A program made the translations under genes and the position numbers. From assembly GCF_014773265.1 (NCBI RefSeq), contig NZ_JACWMY010000011.1, forward strand, positions 124,001-188,000: a stretch of DNA of 64,000 nucleotides, read 5' to 3'. Shown here one piece after another: positions 40,275 to 48,223 of this stretch. Below the pieces are notes generated by a model. The model was not told where the DNA came from and did not search any database. It worked only from the letters and a program-made list of their open reading frames with translations. Source of the stretch: Mucilaginibacter pankratovii. Its GTDB lineage: Bacteria > Bacteroidota > Bacteroidia > Sphingobacteriales > Sphingobacteriaceae. Positions within the stretch are counted from its first letter, which is position 1. Every line of letters begins with the position of its first letter.

Positions 40275-41780
40275 ATGGAAGATTACATTTTAGCTTTAGA
40301 CCAGGGCACAACCAGCTCGCGGGCTATTATTTTTGACCACGCCGGAAAGATCCGTTCGCTGGCGCAAAAGGAGTTTACCCAAATATTTCCGCAACCCGGC
40401 TGGGTTGAGCATGATCCTAACGAGATCTGGTCGAGTCAGGCTGGTGTTGCTGCCGAAGCTACCGCTAAAATGGGTATCAATGGCACCAACATTAAGGCCA
40501 TAGGCATCACCAATCAGCGCGAAACTACCATAGTTTGGAACCGCCTTACCGGCGAGCCTGTTTACAATGCCATTGTATGGCAGGACCGCCGCACGGCCGA
40601 TTTTTGTGAGGAGCTGAAACAAGCCGGTCACCAGGAACTCATCCGCAACAAAACGGGACTGGTGATCGACCCCTATTTTTCGGGCACAAAAATAAAATGG
40701 ATCCTGGATAACGTAGCCGGCGCCCGCGAAAAGGCTGTAGCTGGCGAACTTGCATTTGGAACAGTTGATAGTTGGCTGGTATGGAAATTTACCCGGGGGA
40801 AAGTGCATGTTACCGATATTACCAACGCCAGCCGCACCCTGCTGTACAACATCCGTACGCAGCAATGGGACGAAGAATTACTCACGCTAATGGATATCCC
40901 TGCGTCAATGTTGCCGGAGGTTAAACAATCGAGCGAGGTATACTGCGAAACCGCAACCACCATATTTGCTACCAAGATCCCGATAGCCGGGATAGCCGGC
41001 GACCAGCATGCCGCGCTGTTCGGGCAGATGTGTACCGAAAAGGCAATGGTGAAAAACACCTACGGTACAGGCTGTTTTATGCTGATGAACATTGGCAGCG
41101 AGTTTATCGCATCAAAAAACAACCTGCTTACCACGGTAGCCTGGAAGATAGGTGGCCAAATACAATACGCCTTTGAGGGTAGTATATTTATTGGGGGCGC
41201 CGTGGTGCAATGGCTGCGCGATGGGCTGGGGATCATCAAAACTTCGGCAGAGGTGGAGCAGCTTGCCTTAAGCGTGCCGGATACCGGCGGCGTTTATTTT
41301 GTACCCGCATTTGCCGGCCTGGGCGCACCTTATTGGGAGCCCGATGCCCGCGGTACCATTGTTGGCCTTAGCCGTGGCACAACCGCCGGGCATATCGCCC
41401 GCGCCGCAATAGAATCCATTGCTTATCAAACTATGGATGTGTTAAATGCTATGGAAGCCGACGCCGGCATGAAGATAAAGGAATTGCGCGTGGATGGCGG
41501 CGCTACCGCTAACGACCTGCTGATGCAGTTCCAGGCCAACCTGCTTAACTGCAAGGTGATAAGGCCAACAATTGTGGAAACTACGGCCCTCGGTGCCGCC
41601 TACCTGGCTGGCCTGGCCGTGGGTTACTGGAAAGATATAGATGAGATACGGGAATTATGGCAGGCAGAAAAAGAGTTTGACGTACAGGCCGAGCTTCCGA
41701 ATATCCAAAAAGGGATACAGGGCTGGAAAAAAGCCATCCATACCGCCCAATGCTGGAGCGGCGAAGAAACAGGGGCTTAA
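40275..41780 (+). CDS. glpK: Glycerol kinase
   Basis: Phosphorylates glycerol to glycerol-3-phosphate. The 501-residue FGGY kinase begins MEDYILALDQGTTSSRAIIF and contains GITNQRETTIVWNRLTGEPV, GTVDSWLVWKFTRG, the ATP-site block NTYGTGCFMLMNIG and the closing LRVDGGATANDLLMQFQANL. Length is normal. It lies between glpD and glpF, so this operon covers uptake, phosphorylation and oxidation of glycerol. Confidence 0.97.
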   Translation: MEDYILALDQGTTSSRAIIFDHAGKIRSLAQKEFTQIFPQPGWVEHDPNEIWSSQAGVAAEATAKMGINGTNIKAIGITNQRETTIVWNRLTGEPVYNAIVWQDRRTADFCEELKQAGHQELIRNKTGLVIDPYFSGTKIKWILDNVAGAREKAVAGELAFGTVDSWLVWKFTRGKVHVTDITNASRTLLYNIRTQQWDEELLTLMDIPASMLPEVKQSSEVYCETATTIFATKIPIAGIAGDQHAALFGQMCTEKAMVKNTYGTGCFMLMNIGSEFIASKNNLLTTVAWKIGGQIQYAFEGSIFIGGAVVQWLRDGLGIIKTSAEVEQLALSVPDTGGVYFVPAFAGLGAPYWEPDARGTIVGLSRGTTAGHIARAAIESIAYQTMDVLNAMEADAGMKIKELRVDGGATANDLLMQFQANLLNCKVIRPTIVETTALGAAYLAGLAVGYWKDIDEIRELWQAEKEFDVQAELPNIQKGIQGWKKAIHTAQCWSGEETGA

Positions 41781-41812
41781 AATATCATAATAAACCTTAA
41801 AAATTCATACCG

Positions 41813-42544
41813 ATGTCTCCATTTTTAGCAGAGCTACTGGGCACTATGCTGCTCATTTTATTAGGCAATGGCGTAGTGGCCAATGTGCTTTTAACAGGTA
41901 CCAAGGGCAATAACGCCGGTTGGCTGGTGATCACCACTGCCTGGGGGCTGGCCGTTTTTGTAGGGGTTACGGTAGCAGGGCCATATAGCGGCGCCCACTT
42001 AAACCCGGCAGTAACTGTCGGGCTTGCCATCGCAGGCAAATTTGCCTGGAGCAATGTGCTGCCTTATATACTGGCGCAATTCCTGGGTGCATTTATAGGA
42101 GTATGCCTGGTGTGGTTAATGTATATCGATCATTTTAGGCGAACTGACAACCCAGGGGCCATATTAAGCGTTTTTTGCACGGGCCCTGCCGTGCGCAATT
42201 ATTTTTCAAATATCGCCAGCGAGATCATCGGCGCATTTGTGCTGGTTTTTGTGGTGTTTTACATTACAGGGGCCGAGTTAACGCCAACAAAAACACCCAT
42301 TGGCCTTGGCTCGGTTGGGGCGTTGCCGGTAGCTTTGCTGGTATGGGTTATAGGGCTCTCGCTGGGTGGTACTACGGGTTACGCTATCAACCCCAGCCGC
42401 GATCTTGGCCCCCGCATCGCACATGCCATACTGCCCATCAAAAATAAAGGCACCAGCGATTGGCCCTACGCCTGGATCCCTGTAATAGGGCCCATCCTCG
42501 GCGCGGCATTAGCAGCGTTTTTGTATCTGCAATTGCATGTATAA
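41813..42544 (+). CDS. glpF: Glycerol uptake facilitator (aquaglyceroporin)
   Basis: A 243-residue MIP channel with six membrane helices. The first pore motif is SGAHLNPAVTVG; the second is NPS instead of NPA in GYAINPSRDLGPRIA. The Asp after the second motif (SRDLGPR) is typical of glycerol-conducting members. It starts 32 bp after glpK. After its stop comes a block of direct repeats. Confidence 0.95.
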   Translation: MSPFLAELLGTMLLILLGNGVVANVLLTGTKGNNAGWLVITTAWGLAVFVGVTVAGPYSGAHLNPAVTVGLAIAGKFAWSNVLPYILAQFLGAFIGVCLVWLMYIDHFRRTDNPGAILSVFCTGPAVRNYFSNIASEIIGAFVLVFVVFYITGAELTPTKTPIGLGSVGALPVALLVWVIGLSLGGTTGYAINPSRDLGPRIAHAILPIKNKGTSDWPYAWIPVIGPILGAALAAFLYLQLHV

Positions 42545-42564
42545 TGATAGGGCAATCAAAAACA

Positions 42565-42638
42565 ATCGGTGAAATCACCCTCCATCGGTGAAATCGGTGC
42601 CAATAAAATCGGTGAAATCAAAAACAATCGGTGAAATC
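42565..42638. repeat. Four direct copies of ATCGGTGAAATC after glpF
   Basis: Copies at 42565-42576, 42584-42595, 42608-42619 and 42627-42638, with spacers of 7, 12 and 7 nt. No inverted copies were found nearby. The 12-mer differs by one base from ATCGGTGTAATC, which occurs in the rpsG-fusA gap. The copies are too short and too close for a CRISPR array. Confidence 0.85.
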
Positions 42639-42642
42639 TGCA

Positions 42643-42680
42643 AAATAAAAAGGCGTTCCGTATCTCACCCCGGAACGCCC
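42643..42680 (-). terminator. Minus-strand terminator of a candidate small RNA
   Basis: GGCGTTCCG (42652-42660) pairs with CGGAACGCC (42671-42679). On the minus strand the stem is followed by TTTTTATTTT. There is no minus-strand protein gene in the 660 bp upstream. Confidence 0.8.
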
Positions 42681-42851
42681 CTGCAACATCATCTCTCAAA
42701 TAATGCTGATCAACTAAATCTCAGATAACATGTTAATTTTACCCAAGCTCTTTATTTAATAACCTGGCGGTTAGAAAAATTATCGTAAAAAATTCTTCGT
42801 GGCAAATGAAGCACAATTATTGTACCTACTTTTTAAAGCCACATAATTCGG
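42643..42851 (-). ncRNA. Candidate small RNA of about 200 nt
   Basis: A TATCTTTG box on the minus strand (42855-42862) and a strong T-run terminator (42643-42680) define a transcript of about 208 nt with no convincing reading frame; the best is a 5-codon ATG frame. The -33 position lacks a clear TTG. I cannot assign it to a known RNA family. Confidence 0.45.
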
Positions 42852-43345
42852 TGTCAAAGATACACAATGAACGGCGCCATCGTAAATATATTGTATCCGT
42901 CTTTTGTAAAAAAGACGTTGCTTTTATACAATATGTTACATCAAAATGATAATTTATTTTATTTATTGATAAAATATCATCAAAATTTAAACCGGGATAA
43001 ATACGGTAGCAATATAGTAATTATGGGGGATAGTGTAAAAAACTTTTTAAAGCAATTTTTTTGAATAAAAAACCATGCAGCATTTCAGCATCAAATTAAG
43101 CTTATTTACCCTGTATTGCCCATATTTTGCTTCTTATATATTGTATAAGTCATGAAGGCGCTTTTTCCGAAGCATTGTTTAACCGTCAAAAAAACAGTTA
43201 TTTAAGGCTGCTTAAGGGGCCATATCTTCGCTGGCAGAGCCCGTTACACTATCCCCCTGCAGATTATGGCAATTATTATTAAATTAGAGGATTGAAGATA
43301 AATTTACTATTCAGGGCGGCTGCTTAGCGCCGCATTTTACCATCC
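42680..43345. other. Long gap between glpF and the acylase gene
   Basis: Apart from the candidate small RNA, I see no supported gene. An AT-rich frame of 65 codons at 42867-43064 is open, but has no recognisable family, an atypical composition and no start signal. The 280 bp before the acylase gene hold only weak promoter-like words such as TAAATTTA. Confidence 0.4.
42855..42862 (-). promoter_or_regulatory. -7 box of the candidate small RNA
   Basis: Reads TATCTTTG on the minus strand, the same box as in the rplC promoter. Predicted start near 42851. Confidence 0.5.
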
Positions 43346-45529
43346 ATGAAAAAATTATTTACGCTCGTCGCTCTCCTGTTACCTGCATTAGCCATAGCCC
43401 AACCACATACTTCTGCAGAAATTGCCCGCTACCGGCAGCAGGCGCAGGCAGTCACCATCATCCGCGATAACTACGGCACGCCGCACATCTATTCAAAAAC
43501 GGATGCCGGCGTGGTGTTTGGGTTGATGTACACCCAGTGCGAGGAGAACTTTAAAGGGATAGAACGTAATTACCTGTACCAGCTGGGCCGCCAAAGCGAG
43601 GCCGATGGCGCCACTCCTCTATATACCGATGTGCAATTACAGCTGATAGCCGATAGTACCGACGCTATAAAAGATTATAATAACAGTGCCCCGTCGTTTA
43701 AAAAACTGCTGGATGCCTTTGCCGACGGGATGAATTATTACCTCTATAAACACCCGGAGGTAAAACCAATGGTGTTTAAAAAATTCAAACCCTGGTTCCC
43801 GCTGATGTTTACCGATGGCAGTGTTGCCGCAACCGAAACCGGCGACATCAGCCCTAAAGAAACACAGACCTTTTACGGCGACGCGGGCAACACAATCGGC
43901 GCAGTGTATTCTCCCGAAAGTATTATCAATACCCATGAGGAGCGCGAAACCGGCTCAAATGGCTTTGCCATTTCGCCGTCGCGCACGGCAAGCGGACACG
44001 CTATGCTGTACATCAACCCTCATGTACCCTTTTACTTTCGCAGCGAAGTCGGGCTGCAAAGCGATGAAGGCCTGCACGCCTATGGCGTAGTTACCTGGGG
44101 CCAGTTTTTTATTTACCAGGGCTTTAACCAAAACTGTGGCTGGATGCATACCAGCAGCTATGCCGATGTTGGCGATATGTATGCCGAAAAAGTGATAAAA
44201 AAAGACGGCAAATGGTTTTACGAATACGATGGCAAGCTTAAGCCGGTTACCGTTAAAAAACTTACCCTTCGCGTTAAAAAAGGCAATGAACTGGTTGCAA
44301 CCAATATTACTGCTTATTACACCCATCACGGCCCGGTGCTTGCCGCAAGGGATGGCAAGTGGCTGGCGCTGAAACACTACAACCGATCGTACAAGGCCCT
44401 GCTGGAATCGTGGCTGATCACCAAGGCTAACACCTTTGCCGAATACAAAAAAGCGATGAATCTGCTGGCCAATACCAGCAATAACACGGTCTACGCCGAC
44501 GGGCAGGGTAACACCGCCTTTTGGTATGGAAATTTTATGCCCAAACGCGATCCGAAGATCAATTGGGCTATCCCGGTAGACGGCAGCACGCCGGCAACCG
44601 AATGGAAAGGTTTGCACCCGCTTGGCGAGATCGTACAGGTGAATAACCCATCCACCGGGTATATCCAAAACTGTAATTCATCGCCGTTTACTTCGGCAGG
44701 CGCGGCCAGTCCCGATAAAACAAAATACCCTTTGTATATGGCGCCCGATGATGAAAATTACAGGGGTATAAACGCCGTTAGCTTACTTAAAGATGCCAAA
44801 AACCTTACGCTGGATGGATTGATAGCAAAAGGGTACGACCATTATCTAAGCATTTTTGACGATATACTGCCCGGCCTTTTTACTGCGTATGACAACGCTC
44901 CCGACAGCCTGAAAACAAAGCTTGCGGAACCGATAGCCACGCTAAAAGCCTGGGATAAACGCAGCGCCGCGAACTCTGTGGCCACCACATTAGCTGTGGA
45001 ATTGGGTACGGCAATGTTCCGCGCTATGCCGCCCGCGCCACCCGGCGAGAACAGCTACCAGGTAAAACGCGTAAAGGAATTGCTGCAAAGCATGACACCA
45101 GAACGCGAACTTGCCCTGCTGAACCAGGCATTAGCCAGCCTGCAAAGCCGTTACGGCACCTGGAAGGTGCAATGGGGCGATATTAACCGCTACCAGCGCC
45201 CTGCCGATGGCGTAACTTTTGATGATAAACAGCCAAGCCTGCCCGTTGGCCTATCATCCTCCAACTTTGGGCAATTGCCATCTTTCCAGAGCAGGGTGAT
45301 GCCGGGTACGCAAAAACGCTACGGTTTCTCGGGCAATAGCTTTATAGCGGCGATAGAATTTGGCCGCTTTGTAAAAGCAAAAACCATCATCACCGGCGGG
45401 CACTCCTTTGATGCCACCTCGCCAAACTTTACCGACCAGGCCCCGGGCTACATTGATGGTAAGTTTAAAGATGTTTTATTTTACAAAGGCGATGTATTAC
45501 GGCACGCGGTACAAACTTATCATCCATAG
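43346..45529 (+). CDS. Penicillin acylase / AHL acylase family, Ntn hydrolase
   Basis: A 727-residue precursor with a signal peptide (MKKLFTLVALLLPALAIAQ). The alpha chain (VTIIRDNYGTPHIYSKTDAG near 37-56) is followed by the autocleavage site before Ser204 in ETGSNGFAISPSRT, which would be the N-terminal nucleophile of the beta chain. Other family blocks are NPHVPFYFRSEVGLQ, YTHHGPVLA and the closing GQLPSFQSRVMPGT-like segment. These enzymes cleave amide-linked acyl chains such as N-acyl homoserine lactones or beta-lactam side chains. The substrate is unknown. Confidence 0.85.
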   Translation: MKKLFTLVALLLPALAIAQPHTSAEIARYRQQAQAVTIIRDNYGTPHIYSKTDAGVVFGLMYTQCEENFKGIERNYLYQLGRQSEADGATPLYTDVQLQLIADSTDAIKDYNNSAPSFKKLLDAFADGMNYYLYKHPEVKPMVFKKFKPWFPLMFTDGSVAATETGDISPKETQTFYGDAGNTIGAVYSPESIINTHEERETGSNGFAISPSRTASGHAMLYINPHVPFYFRSEVGLQSDEGLHAYGVVTWGQFFIYQGFNQNCGWMHTSSYADVGDMYAEKVIKKDGKWFYEYDGKLKPVTVKKLTLRVKKGNELVATNITAYYTHHGPVLAARDGKWLALKHYNRSYKALLESWLITKANTFAEYKKAMNLLANTSNNTVYADGQGNTAFWYGNFMPKRDPKINWAIPVDGSTPATEWKGLHPLGEIVQVNNPSTGYIQNCNSSPFTSAGAASPDKTKYPLYMAPDDENYRGINAVSLLKDAKNLTLDGLIAKGYDHYLSIFDDILPGLFTAYDNAPDSLKTKLAEPIATLKAWDKRSAANSVATTLAVELGTAMFRAMPPAPPGENSYQVKRVKELLQSMTPERELALLNQALASLQSRYGTWKVQWGDINRYQRPADGVTFDDKQPSLPVGLSSSNFGQLPSFQSRVMPGTQKRYGFSGNSFIAAIEFGRFVKAKTIITGGHSFDATSPNFTDQAPGYIDGKFKDVLFYKGDVLRHAVQTYHP

Positions 45530-45578
45530 TTTTATTTATCGTGTTATTTGTTAATTTGGTAGCACCAAACCAAATCAT

Positions 45579-47507
45579 TTGAAGACTTTTTACCTGCTGA
45601 TATTATTACTCACCGCCACGTGCATAAAGGCCAATGCACAGGCGGCAGAGTATGGCAAAATTGATACTGCCGACCTTAAACTAAGCTCCTGCGATTTTGA
45701 TAAAGGAGCCAATGCCATGGTTTTATTTGATGTAGCCAAAGTGAGCTATACAAAAACCGAAGCCATTGTAATGGAGCGCCACAAGCGCATAAAAATATTC
45801 AACGATAAAGGTACCAGCGAAGCCAACATCCGGCTGGAGTTTTATGGAGCGCATAGCAACGAGGACATCAAAAACATCCAGGCCGAAACGATAAATCTTG
45901 TTGGTAATACCATCGTTGTAACACCTCTTGATCCAAAGCTTATTTATAACGAAAAAGTGGATAAGGAGCGCCGCGCTGTTGTTTTTACGTTACCAAACGT
46001 AAAAACGGGTTCGGTAATTGAGGTTAAATATACCTGGAAAACACACTATGGCTACAATTACCCCGACTGGCTTTTCCAGGGTTTATTACCTAAAAGGTAT
46101 AGTAAATTAGAAGCCAGCATTAACTACGGCTACTTTTTCAACATCATTAAAAAATTAACCCAAAAGCTGGATGTTGATACTTCGTTTGTACCAAAAGGCG
46201 ACAGGGCCCGTACCCACGTTTGGAGCCTTTCTAAAATCCCCGGGTTTAGGATAGAGCCTTTGATGCACTCGGTAGAGGATAATTTGCAGGGGATCTATTT
46301 TAAACCCTCGCGCGGGTTTCGCACATGGCCATCCATTGGCAGGGATATTATTGACGATCCCGATTTTGGTGGTCAGTTAAAACTGCCGTTGGATAAGGAG
46401 GCCCAGCTTATAGCTGATGCAAACGCCATAAAAGATGAGCACGAGAAAATAGCCTACCTGTTTAATACCGTAAAAAACACCATGAAGTGGAATAAGGAGG
46501 ACAAATGGTACAGCGAGAGCGGCCTTAAAAAAGCCTGGCTGAATAAAACCGGCAATTCTACCGAAATAAACCTTGTTCTGTATCATTTTTTAAAGCAAGC
46601 CGGTGTAAAAGCAAGTTTACTGGTATTGGGCACGCGCGACCATGGCGAACTGGAGTTAGCCAACCCAAGTTTTGGCCGCCTCAATAAAACGGTGGTGCGT
46701 GTACCTATAGATTCGCTTAACTTTTATGTAATGGATGCTACGGGTAAGTATAATACTTATAACGATACCCCTTATGAGCTGCTGGGTTTAAATATGCTGA
46801 CGATAGACCCTGAAGCAAACTCCACTGGCCTAAGGTTGTTAACCACCCCTAACGTGATCCGGCTAACCACCGCTGTGCCGTCAACAGAAGTGGTTTTTGT
46901 AAACGCTGGGATAAACAGCGCCGGTAAGCTGGAAGGCAGCGTTCAAAAAACCAGTTCTAATTACAAGCGTACCAGTAAGCTGGAGGTATTTGATAATATC
47001 GGCATTAAAAAATATATAGAGGATGAACTGAAGGAAGGCAATTCCAATTTAGAAGTAACCGGGCACCAATTCTCAAACATGGAGGTAGATACCCTCCCCC
47101 TCCGCGAAGATTTTAACTTTAAGATGGAGCTTACCAGTTCTGATGAGCACTATATATTTATCAATCCCAATTTATTTACCGGCCTGGGCCCAAACCCGTT
47201 CATCAGCGAAATGCGGCTTTCTGACATTGATTTTATTTTCCTCAACACCTATTCCATCCACGGCAGGTATAACGTGCCCGTGGGTTACAAAATTGATGCT
47301 ATTCCAAAAAACATTACTATCGTAATGCAGGATAACAGTATAGTTTTTAAGCGTGTTTTGGGCGAAGTGCAGGGGACTGTGATTGTGAAGTACACTATCA
47401 GCTTTTACAAAACAAAATACACGCGGGATGAATACCCCGAATTACGCCAGTTTTTTAAAACCATGTACGAGATGCTTAACGAGCAAATTGTATTAAAGAA
47501 GGACTAA
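45579..47507 (+). CDS. DUF3857 and transglutaminase-like secreted protein
   Basis: A 642-residue protein starting at a TTG codon (MKTFYLLILLLTATCIKANA); an in-frame stop lies 27 nt upstream and no ATG is available before the signal peptide. Residues about 40-235 match DUF3857 (ERHKRIKIFNDKGTSEANIR, NVKTGSVIEVKYTWKTHYGY). The middle is a transglutaminase-like domain (IAYLFNTVKNTMKWNKEDKW, VLYHFLKQAGVKASLLVLGT), and the C-terminal third is a beta-rich DUF3858-like domain. Such proteins are exported; the usual catalytic Cys of the middle domain is not evident at its expected place (NKTGNSTEINLVLYHFL), so it may be inactive. Confidence 0.8.
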   Translation: MKTFYLLILLLTATCIKANAQAAEYGKIDTADLKLSSCDFDKGANAMVLFDVAKVSYTKTEAIVMERHKRIKIFNDKGTSEANIRLEFYGAHSNEDIKNIQAETINLVGNTIVVTPLDPKLIYNEKVDKERRAVVFTLPNVKTGSVIEVKYTWKTHYGYNYPDWLFQGLLPKRYSKLEASINYGYFFNIIKKLTQKLDVDTSFVPKGDRARTHVWSLSKIPGFRIEPLMHSVEDNLQGIYFKPSRGFRTWPSIGRDIIDDPDFGGQLKLPLDKEAQLIADANAIKDEHEKIAYLFNTVKNTMKWNKEDKWYSESGLKKAWLNKTGNSTEINLVLYHFLKQAGVKASLLVLGTRDHGELELANPSFGRLNKTVVRVPIDSLNFYVMDATGKYNTYNDTPYELLGLNMLTIDPEANSTGLRLLTTPNVIRLTTAVPSTEVVFVNAGINSAGKLEGSVQKTSSNYKRTSKLEVFDNIGIKKYIEDELKEGNSNLEVTGHQFSNMEVDTLPLREDFNFKMELTSSDEHYIFINPNLFTGLGPNPFISEMRLSDIDFIFLNTYSIHGRYNVPVGYKIDAIPKNITIVMQDNSIVFKRVLGEVQGTVIVKYTISFYKTKYTRDEYPELRQFFKTMYEMLNEQIVLKKD

Positions 47508-47558
47508 AGCCTATTCCGTAAGCTATAACACATGCTGATAACTCCTTGAAAATTAAAG

Positions 47559-47566
47559 TATATTTG
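47559..47566 (+). promoter_or_regulatory. Candidate -7 box of the 161-residue secreted protein gene
   Basis: TATATTTG, a full match to TAnnTTTG, 16 bp before the ATG at 47583. The predicted leader is about 13 nt. Confidence 0.45.
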
Positions 47567-47582
47567 TTGAGTATATTATAAA

Positions 47583-48068
47583 ATGAAAAAATACCTGTTC
47601 GTTATATTTTTGTTTTGCCTGCGCCTGAATGCGAATGCCCAAAGCATCTCATTTTACGATCTTACCAATCTCACCAACCTGTCTGACGGGGAGGCCCACA
47701 CTTACCTGGTGCTGGGCAGGGTATTTAAGCACCAGTATATCGAAGAAAAGGATGGTAAAAAGATAGAGCATTTCCGCAGTATAAATTCTAAGGTAAGCGA
47801 GCAAACCATCACCATCGGCGTAAATACGGTATTATCAAGCGGTGTTATTTTACGCAGCGTAACCTATACTACCCGCAATCCGCAGCATGTGCTTAATTTA
47901 ATAGCCCAGGCAAAAAGCGGCAGGCTTACCATGAAGTTCCAGGGATCGGATGTTGACAATAACATTTACGTTTTCGACAACGACTTTTACCATGTGAAAA
48001 TGTACATCAGCACAACTGAAAACAAGGGCACCGTGGTGATAGAGCAGAAAGATTTTATAGGTTATTAA
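47583..48068 (+). CDS. Secreted protein, unknown
   Basis: A 161-residue protein with a signal peptide (MKKYLFVIFLFCLRLNANAQ). The mature part starts SISFYDLTNLTNLSDGEAHT and is rich in beta-strand patterns. No family recognised. It follows the DUF3857 gene by 75 bp in the same direction and has its own -7 box. Confidence 0.65.
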   Translation: MKKYLFVIFLFCLRLNANAQSISFYDLTNLTNLSDGEAHTYLVLGRVFKHQYIEEKDGKKIEHFRSINSKVSEQTITIGVNTVLSSGVILRSVTYTTRNPQHVLNLIAQAKSGRLTMKFQGSDVDNNIYVFDNDFYHVKMYISTTENKGTVVIEQKDFIGY

Positions 48069-48223
48069 AACTTCCTACTATTTGCAAAACTGACCGCTAA
48101 GTGCGTTTACGGCCATGCATGGTTTTAACAAGATTCTGTAACAATTCCGACACCTAAATCAAAACTCAGTTTTAATCCAATTTTCTTTGGCAGATTTGTG
48201 GTTCTAATAAAACCAACACTTTC

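Noticed and set aside
42565..42638. CRISPR-like array
   Set aside because: The repeat is only 12 nt, spacers are 7-12 nt and no cas gene is present.
42867..43064. 65-codon frame on the plus strand in the glpF-acylase gap
   Set aside because: AT-rich, no recognisable family, no promoter box or ribosome site, and it lies upstream of the box of the candidate minus-strand RNA.
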